64,000 bases of DNA from Platycnemis pennipes (lineage: Eukaryota > Arthropoda > Insecta > Odonata > Platycnemididae). Made by a program: the position numbers and the translations under genes. Shown one piece after another: positions 36,241-46,181 of this stretch. The notes beneath the pieces are model-generated. The model was given only the letters and a program-made list of their open reading frames with translations, was not told where the DNA came from and searched no databases. Numbering within the stretch: position 1 is the first letter of the stretch; every line of letters starts with the position of its first letter. The stretch lies in the NCBI GenBank assembly GCA_933228895.1, contig OW121846.1:75466064-75530063 (forward strand). Direction: 5' to 3'.

Positions 36241-37548
36241 ATCATGATCTTTAAGCCATGTTGCTTTTATCCTGAAGTAACTAGTATTTTCATTCGTATA
36301 AATAAGAGAACAGCTCTCTGACTATGAAATGGGACGTTGCACTATAGATTAATAGGAATTTCGGAGGCAAAAAGTAATCGATAAGGCCCAAGTAGTCCCT
36401 CAAAAATTTCTTACGTACCAACCACCCTCTAAATCTTAACAGTAAAAATGCCATGGCTGCCGGTCACCCTTCTATAGTTGACTGACGATGTTTGGTTATC
36501 TGAAAGCTCGGGCGTCTCAACCATAGTGGAACCGTCTTGCAGTAAATTTAATATGCTCATCAGATGCCGCTTTCTCAAAAAATACTCTGTTGTCACCCGG
36601 GAAAACGTAAAAATATGATATAATTTTCGTCTTCGGAAAATTACTCACGTAAGTAGCTGACGAGTCGTAGTAAGTTGAGTAAGCTCCATTCCTTGTGGTT
36701 TTGGAGAATGAAATGCTATTCTCAAAGTCACCCTCAGCTGGTTCTCAACTATAAGTAAAACATATAATGCTCGAGAAACAAACAATTGAAAAACGTTCCT
36801 CTATTCCTCCCCATATTTGGTCTATCATTCTCAGGTTGATAGCCAATAAGTCTGCATTAAATTTTGACGCCAAACGTAAGCTTAACCGGTTATTTATTAT
36901 ACTAAACGCCAAGAAATAATTGTATCAGTCAGAAGACAACTTTACTGATAGTATTAATAAGACTTTCCTTCTAAAATGTTGATGATAGCCTTATTTAATC
37001 GTGCGTTTAGGATAAGTCTTCCAGCCTCAAAACTTCATTTCATTTGGGGTAACCTATCAAGGTCGCTTGTGCTATTTACAACAGGTAAGCACTTGGATAG
37101 GTGCAATAATTTTTGAGAGAACGGAAGGAAGGCGGAGTGAAATTCGGTGTCGCATTCAACCAAAATACCACAGTTCAACGCCCTTGTGAAGTTACTTACA
37201 GCATTGCCAACGGATTACTGAGCTTGAAGTGCTCTCCAACAGCACTCAGGTGAGGACCAGAATACTGATGAATAATTAAACCACTGCCAGAATTCATACC
37301 GTGACACTCAGGATGGGAAGCAGCAAACATTAGCATCAAATCATCTCTACCTTCTATCTCTTCCATATCGATCCTATATTTATCATTTCATGTAAGCATC
37401 TTTGTAACATAACATGCGACAATGCGTCAAAATTATCTTCTGTGGAGCGGCTGGTAAACTTGCTCAGCTTTAGTTCATATCTATTTGGAATTGCCACTGT
37501 TTGCCTCTGGCATTGTCTCTTGCACTTTTAAATATAAGGTATAAGTCT

Positions 37549-37573
37549 ATTTATTTATTTATTTATTTATTTC
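37549..37573. repeat. (TATT)n microsatellite
   Basis: About six units of TTTA/ATTT in a row within the large intron. Confidence 0.85.
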
Positions 37574-40169
37574 AGCCATTTATAAAAAATGGTCAAGATT
37601 TAAAGCATGCCTGGTCCATGCCTGCTGCATTGCAGCTGTTTTTCATGGGTGCTTTATTTTTAAAGGTGTCCTCGTGTCCTTTGACGGCTTGTCATACCAC
37701 TTATCCTATTTTTTTCTATTTTACAGTTCACTACAGGGTCTTCTTTGTTTATGTATGGTGTCTCTTTGTCTTCGGTTAACAATGTTGTAATATTACTGCT
37801 TTTTGTTTGCTTAACTTGGTATTGTTTCCTTACCTCCTTGATGGCTGTCATAATAAGTGCAATTCCCGCAAATTTGGAGTCGTCTTTTATATTTGCACGG
37901 AGTTGTAAGCATATCCTCTCTAGGACTTCTGTTTATTTTCCTTATGCTAACGTTCATTAGGGCAGCCCATGCATGGTTCATTTGGTCAGTCCATGCGCTG
38001 CATGAATTATTTTCGAATAGATGTAAATTTCGTATATATATTTTTTTAAATGCTTCTACTTAGTCCGGGTGCTTAAGTAACCACGAGAGGAAGAGAGAGA
38101 GACCATGCAAAAAGTAATCCTTCTGATGCTTGTGAACTGGGAAGTTGGCATTAACCAGTAGTTACGTCGGCTGAGGAAGTCAGCCATTTATAGACTGAAT
38201 GGAACCGGGCCCAAGAACGAGTCCTATGGTACTCCTGCGTTGATATGTTATGTGTCGCCCTTCACCTGCTTCTATTTCACCGAGAGGGTTCTAGAGGTTG
38301 TTGTGGACGGAAGCCTTAAGGTAAATTAGTATTCGTTGAGCTGAAAACGCCTGATATGAAATGAAAAGTATAGCTGGTATTCTACTTTTGAAACAAAGTG
38401 AACGCTAGGAAGAATTTCGTCTTGGAAGTCTGCGTTATGCCACATTTATCTTCCATTTCAATCATAAAGTACTTACTTAACTCGAAATCAAAGCATACCT
38501 TCACTAATTACAGTTATTCTTACTGATATAATCATTAAGAGGTCGCGCGGTTTATTGGAATGAGAGTAGTTGCGCACGGTCTTAAAGGTCGTCTCTACTA
38601 AAGGTGGCAATGTACGTTCTTTTAATCCACAGTTAAATATTATTTCAACTTAATTATATTTAATAACGTATCAACTTACAATTTGTTGTGCAAAAGTATT
38701 TTAACATATTTTAAATTTAATTTTAATTACAAAATAAATATGACCTCAAAGCTACCAAAAACTTAGAGAAAAGTGCTTGTGTAACTAATAGGAAATAAAA
38801 TGTAATTATATATAAAATAACATTTAATTTTAATTACAATTTAAAATTTCACATAAATTTTTATCACATCTACGTGACAAGATAAAATCGTCTGGTTGCA
38901 AATCCTATGCGAAAGATTACCAGTAAGATATCGTGCCAAGATGAATGAAACAGTGGCGACATCTCCCAATCACAGCTCAAAGGTAACGACAGCAGTAATA
39001 AAAAAATAACTACACCGCATTTCATGCGCAGGTAGTCCTAATATTTAGCCAGATGGTAGAAAAAGGTTTAAAAATAAGGTACAGAAAAGAAGAGAAAAAC
39101 AATGATGGCCGTAGTTAAATTAATGCGGTTAAACCGATCAATTCGGTCTTTTAGACTTCTAAGGGTTCAATGCTGAAAATTCCCGCTCCTCATGTCTTCT
39201 ATTTGTTGTGCTCTTATTCCAAATTCAACAAGTGGTTGATGGCCCCGTTGTTACTGTGTGAAGGACCTTAGTTTTGAACTGCGAATGAAAGCGAGTGGTA
39301 GTTTGAGAAGATTCTCAATTTCTCTCTGCAACGCAACGGTTGACGAGACCTCCGAAAAGGTTTCTTGGAAGCATCTTCTTATAAACTTAATAAATGAAAA
39401 ACAAAGTGGTATTTTCTGCTCTACTCTTTTGAATCTGTGCAATGGTGGAATGAAGAGATCCTTTGTAGGAAGCGTGCTTTTTTAATTTGCAGGAAATATA
39501 GCCTTTCTGGCGCTGGGATTGTTTATTAGTATATTTTTCCTTTGAAAAAGCAACTCATCATGTTATTAGATATCATTGCTTGATTCGATCTTCTTTCTGT
39601 GGGCTACAGTTTTCATTCCGTAGGAGCATATAAAAAATGTAAATTGGTATATTAGGCTTCTGTTATGAACTCGGCAGTATCTAAAATTCTATAGTACGCG
39701 ATCCCTTAAAGCCTCTTTAACACAGCTTAAAATATATTTGGCCTGAAAACGAATGACTTTGTTGGATATAAACTGGAAGATGTCTCTTCATTCCGGTTGT
39801 TTCCTATAAATTATGCTGTGAATTATTTTATTTTCCTCTGCTTCCCTTTTGTATCAGTAGAATACTTTCAGATTTTTTAGCTCTTCTCCGAGAATTTAAA
39901 TGTAAAAATGGTGAAAAAATCGTGAGAGAATTTTTTGTCTAATCTTTTAGATATTTTATGTTTTATGAATTTTTGCGGCTGTTGGCATGGTAGCCATTGA
40001 TGATTTTTCAATTTTCCATGCTCTATACTATTTTCTATTGATTTACTAACACCCAAGTTCTTCACTTTGTGTACCTGCTGTTTCAATCATATTTACTATG
40101 CATATTTTTGTTGAAGAATGATTGATTTCAGGGAAAGATTTCCTCGTCCGTTTTATATCAGTTTTTGCT

Positions 40170-40275
40170 AGTGCCACCGCGAGATGAGACTTGGGGTCTA
40201 GTCTCGGTATCTTCAGTCTCGTCTCGTGGAGTTTAGTTTCGTTTCAGTCTCGTTCAAGACTGGAGTCTCGTCCTG
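40170..40275. repeat. GTCTCG-rich degenerate repeat
   Basis: The motif GTCTCG, or a close variant, recurs about six times in 100 bases. Internally repetitive subterminal DNA of this kind is seen in hAT-type elements, as at 52533-52891, but no terminal inverted repeat or target duplication was found here. Confidence 0.4.
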
Positions 40276-41029
40276 TTTACAGAAAAATATATATTTTTCA
40301 TAAACGGGATGGGCCCACGGTGCGTTGAATTAAAACAATGGTCTCGTTAAGGAAGAGGAAAGATTGTTCGGACTTATAGAGTTATTCGTATGCTCCAATG
40401 TTTCCTCTAGAGTTAAAATATTTAGGACATCAAAAATAAACCTAAGCATACAAATAATTCCTCCATTGATAAATCATCACCGATAAGGTTCGGGTCAATA
40501 GAAATAACTCTCAAATAATAGTTACCCTTAAAGAGTCCAAATATATATAGCTAATTAAAAAGTATCTCTAAGTGTACACAATAATCATGAGTGTCTGAAA
40601 ATAAAACTGTCCCATATGATGACTTCTGGATTTTGATGCACAAAAACGTTGGTATTTTTGCAATTTTAGCAAAAGTACACTTTATCCCCGAGTTCAGAGT
40701 ATCAACAGGTAGCCTTGTATTTTACGAGGACTTTTTTAAGCACCGTGACGCCACCAGTGAAACATGCCTTTATTTAATCTGCGAATTAGGACTAAAAATC
40801 ATCCATTACAAATAACAGATTGGACGTCACAAACATCCTCCCCAGGCGGGATAAAGAGGGCTTTTATGGCGGAACATACGCCAAAAACACCTCGCCATAT
40901 TAGTCGGCAGACAAACGGTATTTTAGCACTTGCCGCATAGTAAACATTTTTCAGTTGTAGTCTTGAGTATTTTGGCATGGCTTATTACAATGGCTTATGT
41001 TATTTCGCACCGACAAATCTAAGGTCTCT

Positions 41030-41115
41030 ATCGAACGACAAGCACCAATTCCATGCATTAGATGGGATTTGAACCTGTAGAATTTAAGTTGCCAGATCGG
41101 TGTGTCACCGGCCTG
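41030..41115 (-). repeat. tRNA-derived SINE or tRNA pseudogene fragment
   Basis: On the minus strand, 41065-41075 reads GGTTCAAATCC, an exact match to the polymerase III B-box consensus. A tRNA-like GCGTTAACCAGGCCGG segment lies 35-50 bases upstream. Cloverleaf pairing is incomplete, so it is not called as a functional tRNA. Confidence 0.35.
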
Positions 41116-42049
41116 GTTAACGCAACCGGCTATTTTAAAAATAATTGGGAATCTAGTCCTCCCAGTGGTGAAGACCTTTGTCATCGTGATGAAAATACTG
41201 GCAATAACGTATTTCCGATAAATATGTAGCGTTGATTTTACACTAAAACTTTTGCAAGCACGCTTCCAAAGATTAAATGTGACAGCTTTAAATCGTTCTA
41301 ATGGATAAAGAAAAAATTATTTCAACTTTTGTTTTAAGGTGACTAAGGTTTTTAGTCCAGAAACGAATAGATGAAGTTAATCTCATATGGTAGAACTGGC
41401 CTAAGGAGTCAGTATGCCGGACCTATTCGAAATTATTTGATTAATTTTCAATGTTACTTCCTTTATTTACCCATTGTATATTCTTTTTTTGCGACCCATC
41501 GATGGAATCTGAACAAAAGTTGATGGGATATGAAATAGTGGACTATGTTCTTGACTCTAGCGCGAAAGAAAGCGAGATTTAGGATGCTTGTCTTTCGTGT
41601 GTCCTGCCGTGTTTGTCCATTTGTTCAGACAACATTTTCGTCTGCGTTGCAGCAGGCATCCAAAGGTCAGTTAAGTGACGATGCTTCGCTTCCGTCCGAA
41701 TGATAAACTATTCACCAACACTTCAGGGTGTATGGATCGGAGTACTTAAATTCAACTGAACCTCCTGTCCGCTAAACTCTTAATTTCACGAAAGATCTCC
41801 TCCTTTACCACCTTTACAGTCTGCTTCATAAATCCGTGTCCACAAATTATAAGTCGTTTTTTATTATTATTTATTGGCCACAAATTTCTCATCTTTGACT
41901 GTAATCGTTATTTAATAAAATATCAAGTTGCGTCCAATATATTGGTGACATATTTCCAAAATTTCCTGGGATTTATATTAATGCCACTCCGCTTAGACTA
42001 TCTTCGTCAGCTACTCCCTGTTACCATAATATGCTCATCAATCTTCTGT

Positions 42050-42310
42050 ATAACCATGTTTCAAGTGCTTTCACTCCTAATTTTCTGACTGTTTTATCCA
42101 TGCCTCACTGTATGTGAGGGGCAGGCCCATTCTGCATCTATCTATACGTTCGTTTAAATCAAGTGTTTCCTTACTTCCGAGCTAACATTTTCATCTGGTT
42201 ATAGATTATTCTTTTTGTATAATTCCCTCTTTACTTCTGCTATCCTACCAATGATGTTCCATTTCTGGTTGTTTCGCTTCCCAAAAGACGGTAAATACAC
42301 CTCTTTAAGA
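42050..42310 (-). mobile_element. LINE (family A) relic
   Basis: Degenerate sequence with the same order of blocks as the minus-strand LINE at 15645-15900: a TTCAAGTGCTTTCACTCC block, TCCTTACTTCCGAGC, then TTTGTATAATTCCCTCTTTAC and a CGCTTCCCA block. No open frame survives. It lies about 1.1 kb before the next ligand exon. Confidence 0.5.
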
Positions 42311-43385
42311 CATACGCACTTCAAGTATAATATTCCCTCCGCTCTTCTACTGTATACCATGTAATCGTACTAAAGTCATGACGACACAATTGGTAGACGT
42401 AGGTATTAATAATGAAGTAGCTTATAGTTTGTCTTCAATGTATTCCAAAATCTAATAACGTGTGGTAACAGCTCCCTTGTAGTTGTGAAGAAAAATGTTC
42501 TTGAATACAAATCTTGAATTCTTGAATCAAATTCTAGAATGCATTTTCTTGTCCTCGGGATACCGTCGCTACCTCGAAAAGCTGTCGCGTTTTGTCCATG
42601 GCTTACTCAAAGAGCAGTAGAAGACTTAGCTTGCTGCTAACATATCTAGAAGTGATTCCAGCATCCACAAGACATTATCTTAAACACTTTAAGCTGAGCC
42701 CCGGATATGATAGCTAAAGTACATTGAACTTTCTTAGTTGTGTTAGTGTTTATCAGGTGTATTTCACAGTAATGTGATTATTTTACCCGAGAACTAATAT
42801 GTCAAAATGTGTGGGCCCTTGGGCGATTATTTCTCTATTCTTATAGCCTCCGGTCAGTGTATATTTGGAAGATATTTGATTAGATCGGCTCATTTATTTC
42901 AAAACTATACGTCCTATGGTGTGCCATCTACTGCGTCAAAGCAGCACAGAAGGGCATAATAAATAGCCTTAAAACCTTCAAAAATGAAGTTGTGAGAACA
43001 TAGGTCGTATTTATAAAGCTTTTCGCTGTTAATACGCGAAGGCCAGTGGGTATCGAGAATGCGTTCTGAAAATTTTTTTCCAATTTACCTTTTCCTCAAT
43101 GAGGTTTTATGGTTTCACTGACCACGCAATAAAATATGTGTACAGAAATCATAGAATTTATTTAAGTTACGGTATTGAAAAGAGAATAATGGTTCTTTGG
43201 AACGTATGTACGATGGTATCAACTGTTGTCAGATAAATGGTGACAAATTTCGAGTTTTTAAACAAATAATTTGCGCCTCTCTTCCAAGTTAAACCTATTG
43301 TGTAAGACTATCAACCATTTAATTCAACACTAGGTGTTTTGGCTTAGATTCATTTGACCAAAAGTATGTTGTTCGTTGTTTTCAG

Positions 43386-43634
43386 GGCAAGAATCCCCGC
43401 CGCAAAGTGACCAGATATCAGGCGGCGAATGGAAAAGTTCTTTCGAAAAATCCCAAAGACACGGTGGGTGGTGGCCGCAAAGCGGTGGCTGGCCGGGGCC
43501 TCTCGTCTGGAAACTGTTCCTTGCGAAGCTACTCCATAGACTTCCATGACTTCGGTTGGGGGAACTGGCTTTACGGACCTAGGCTCTTCCAGTCTGGCTT
43601 CTGCACTGGAATGTGCCCACACCCTAACTTAAAG
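43386..43634 (+). CDS. TGF-beta ligand, first growth-factor exon
   Basis: An 83-codon phase-0 exon with a TTGTTTTCAG acceptor and an AAG/GTAAGC donor. It encodes about 43 basic or glycine-rich residues, then the start of the cystine-knot domain: cysteine 1 in SGNC, finger 1 as IDFHDFGWGNWLYGP, and CTGMC with cysteines 2 and 3. Between cysteines 1 and 2 are 28 residues, the usual BMP number. W-x-x-W and C-x-G-x-C are intact, but the common Y-x-A-x-x-C before cysteine 2 is replaced by FQSGFC, a more divergent form. No R-x-x-R site lies just before the domain. KVTR near the exon start is only a weak basic site. Intron 3 (43635-44491) holds nothing recognised. The protein would act outside cells on type I and II receptor kinases. 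Confidence 0.92.
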
Positions 43635-44491
43635 GTAAGCTGCCGCTACTTGATATTTTCCCAGTGGCCATCAGTAGGATGGCAAACGAAGCCGATACCT
43701 CACTGGATCGGCTTCGGCATCATGACAAACAAGCTTTAGCTTGTATTTCTTAGTGAAGTACTCTTAAGGAACAATTAAATTATCGGGTCTAAAAAAATGT
43801 GCCAAGGTATGAAGATAATTTGAAGGGTTTAGATTCGATTCTTTTTTTGGCCCTCCAATATTATTGCGTGATGTGTTATTACGTCATTCTATCATGCGTG
43901 AGGGAACTGGAACAATGATTTACTGCTAAAGTTACTATAAGATATTAATTTAGGGCATTACTTTTTGATGTTCTGATTAAACGAGGTGCTCAGGAGATTA
44001 TTTGATGTCTAAAGACTGGCTCTTTGACTGAAGGTTCAATCAAAATTGAAAGTTCTGGTAGCTATTATAATTTGTGTGACTACTCCTTGATAAAAATACC
44101 GTCAGTTTTCGTTTACGGTGAATGTCGTGCTGTAGTGCATAGAAACCCGAGGAACAAAGCATGTTTAGCTGTTTTCTTTGCTAACCAATTACACAATACA
44201 ACCGATCAATACGGATTTGCTGAGAATGGAAATATCTAGTTCCACATAAAATAAAATATTAAAGTTTTATTTGAAAATTATTTACGGTGCATAATTATTA
44301 ATATGTTGCTTGGCTAACACAAACAACATAAGAAAAGCGATCTGCATATTGCTATTTCATTTTTATAGAGATATCTTAGTCTGAATTCTCAATTCATTTT
44401 TGATTGACTTCATATAAATTCAGGTCTGTTTACGACCCATTTTTAATTATTTCTGATAAATCTATATCTTCATTTGTTTAACTGCATGCAG

Positions 44492-44530
44492 CGTGAAGAT
44501 GGAGGAGGCAAAGCTCAAGATGAAAATTGC
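44492..44530 (+). CDS. TGF-beta ligand, candidate cassette microexon (13 codons)
   Basis: A 39-nt open segment between a CATGCAG acceptor and a GTAAGT donor, phase 0 on both sides, encoding REDGGGKAQDENC. Included, it adds 13 residues and an eighth cysteine between cysteine 3 and the central helix. Skipped, the frame is kept and nine residues separate cysteine 3 from the STN motif, exactly as in BMP2-type ligands. That supports an optional exon. The splice sites are strong, but chance matches to 39 open bases do occur and no transcript is available here. Confidence 0.5.
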
Positions 44531-44783
44531 GTAAGTACATGAACAAATGTCCATAAGTGTCTGTTTTTTCCACATTAATTGTCCTAAGACTAAAGATTTA
44601 GATGTTTCCAAGTGGCTTAGTTAGTGTATAGGCAGCTTTTCTCCCCAGTTTTGATTGGCTATATATCTGTTGGTTTTGCCCAAAATTACTTAATATTAAC
44701 TCTTCCCGAAAGCTGCCTTCTGTTTGGCATGTATTAGTAGACGGTAATTTTTTATGTTAATTGTATTTCTCTCAATGTTCATC

Positions 44784-45220
44784 GATAATTATTCAATGTC
44801 AAATCTCCTATTTCATTTTTTTTAACATAATTGTAATTTAGGTTGTTTTCTGGGATTTATTTTGAAGATAAAGATGTTTATCAGCCCTAATGTCCACGTA
44901 AACTAACATTTAAGAGCTAAAAATTGGTGAAAAAATTTATATGGTTAGATATATATCGGAGAATTTGCTACGCCTGAAGATCTAAGGAGATACGCTAACG
45001 TAGATAATTATTCAATGTCAAATCTCCTATTTCATTTTTTAAACATAATTATAATTTAGGTTGTTTTCTGGGATTTATTTTGAAGATAAAGATGTTTATC
45101 AGCCCTAATGTCCACGTAAATTACCATTTAAGAGCTAAAACTTGGTGACAAAATTGATATGGTTAGATACATATCGCAGAATGTGTTACGCCTGAAGATC
45201 TTAGGAGATACGCTAGCGTA
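44784..45220. repeat. 219-bp tandem duplication in an intron
   Basis: Copy 1 (44784-45002) and copy 2 (45003-45220) lie head to tail with only scattered substitutions and one length difference. The duplication sits in the intron between the microexon and the last ligand exon. It has no open frame and no recognised family. The similarity implies a fairly recent event. Confidence 0.9.
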
Positions 45221-45722
45221 GTCATCTGATGGACAGACGTCATTTAAGGTTAACCTGTCAGCGCCCATCATGTGATACAGAGATGTAAATAGGCGAAGAA
45301 GTAATTAAGGATTGCAGAAAATTGAAATCATGAGCAAAGTGAACGATTTGCTATATATCGATAGCTGATTTCTTCAATTTCAGTCTTTTTTCCCCTTAAA
45401 AAATCGTTGCAGTATATGGTTTACGAAAAACTTGTTTTTTACTGTCCCTTTTTCGGAAGCTTGAGACAGAAACTTTTTTGGTGGAGCAACGACCTTTGTG
45501 TCTTTCTCGGGAATTTTTGAGGAAGAAATTTCTTGAAGGACTCAAGAAATTGGTTTAAAATCTCCACAGCTTTCCATAATTATGTATTTTTTCAGATAGA
45601 AAACTTAACAAAAATATTTAGTTGTTATTTGTCCTGTGCTTTGTAAAAATGTATAGTTATGAAAAATCAGAGCTAATGATAAACAATAACTTTTGGTTTA
45701 AAATGTTCCTATTTTTTCGCAG

Positions 45723-46001
45723 GACTTTTATTCCACCAATCTGGCTAAGATCCAAGGCTTGCTGAGCGCACTGCGCTGGTGGGACGGCTTGAAGGACCAG
45801 CCCGGAGAATTTTCCAAGGATTGGGATATGGCGGCATCCTTTTTAAAGGACCGTCGTGGCCTTCTTCGGATCCAATCCCAGGATCCGTGTTGTGTCCCCA
45901 AAGCATTTGCTCCCTTGATCATGCTCTACGCGGATGAGAATGAAGATTTTGTCCTGAGACTGTTCCCGAGCCTCAAGGTTATTAGCTGCGCCTGTATCTA
46001 A
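45723..46001 (+). CDS. TGF-beta ligand, terminal exon
   Basis: A phase-0 exon after a T-rich TTCGCAG acceptor, ending in TAA at 45999-46001. It starts DFYSTNLAKIQGLL, matching the central helix of BMP-type ligands (STN-x-A-x-x-Q). About 31 extra residues (RWWDG through RRGLL) follow before PCCVP. From PCC to the end the match is close: IMLYADENEDFVL, then SCACI and stop, with 31 residues between the CC pair and the CxC pair and one residue after the last cysteine, as usual. The unpaired cysteine of the CC pair would form the dimer disulfide. Codon use is GC-richer than the surroundings, as in a conserved exon. Possible subfamilies are a BMP-like or maverick-like ligand. I cannot decide between them. 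Confidence 0.94.
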   Translation, partial: DFYSTNLAKIQGLLSALRWWDGLKDQPGEFSKDWDMAASFLKDRRGLLRIQSQDPCCVPKAFAPLIMLYADENEDFVLRLFPSLKVISCACI

Positions 46002-46174
46002 GCCTTCGTCGAAATGCCTGTGTGCGCCAGATGACTTAGTAGAGAGCCCAATGAGTACCTGAATTGACGGAAATGGAGAAGTATGTGCTTAATCAACATC
46101 CGGACTGACTTTGAGTATTTAATACTCTGGAAAGAGAGGAGCGCTGAAACTTATTGGCGGCAGTTGGGTTGACC

Positions 46175-46180
46175 AATAAA
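46175..46180 (+). promoter_or_regulatory. Possible poly-A signal of the ligand gene
   Basis: AATAAA lies 174 bases after the stop codon. It is the first such hexamer downstream, but no cleavage site is demonstrated. Confidence 0.3.
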
Positions 46181-46181
46181 C

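Larger units (their letters stand above)
22374..43385 (+). other. 21-kb intron of the TGF-beta ligand gene
   Basis: The interval between the propeptide exon and the first growth-factor exon has a GTGAGT donor at 22374 and a TTGTTTTCAG acceptor ending at 43385. Both sides are phase 0. It is filled with mobile elements, listed separately. Between them (22374-23089, 23291-23972, 26956-28299, 30809-32399, 36241-42049 and 42311-43385) I see only AT-rich non-coding DNA. Further phase-preserving exons inside it cannot be ruled out. Confidence 0.75.

Noticed and set aside
45780..45890. Hidden intron removing the extra residues in the last ligand exon
   Set aside because: The only plausible GT donor (after CTGCGCTG) and the CCCAG acceptor do not keep the frame into the CCVP region.
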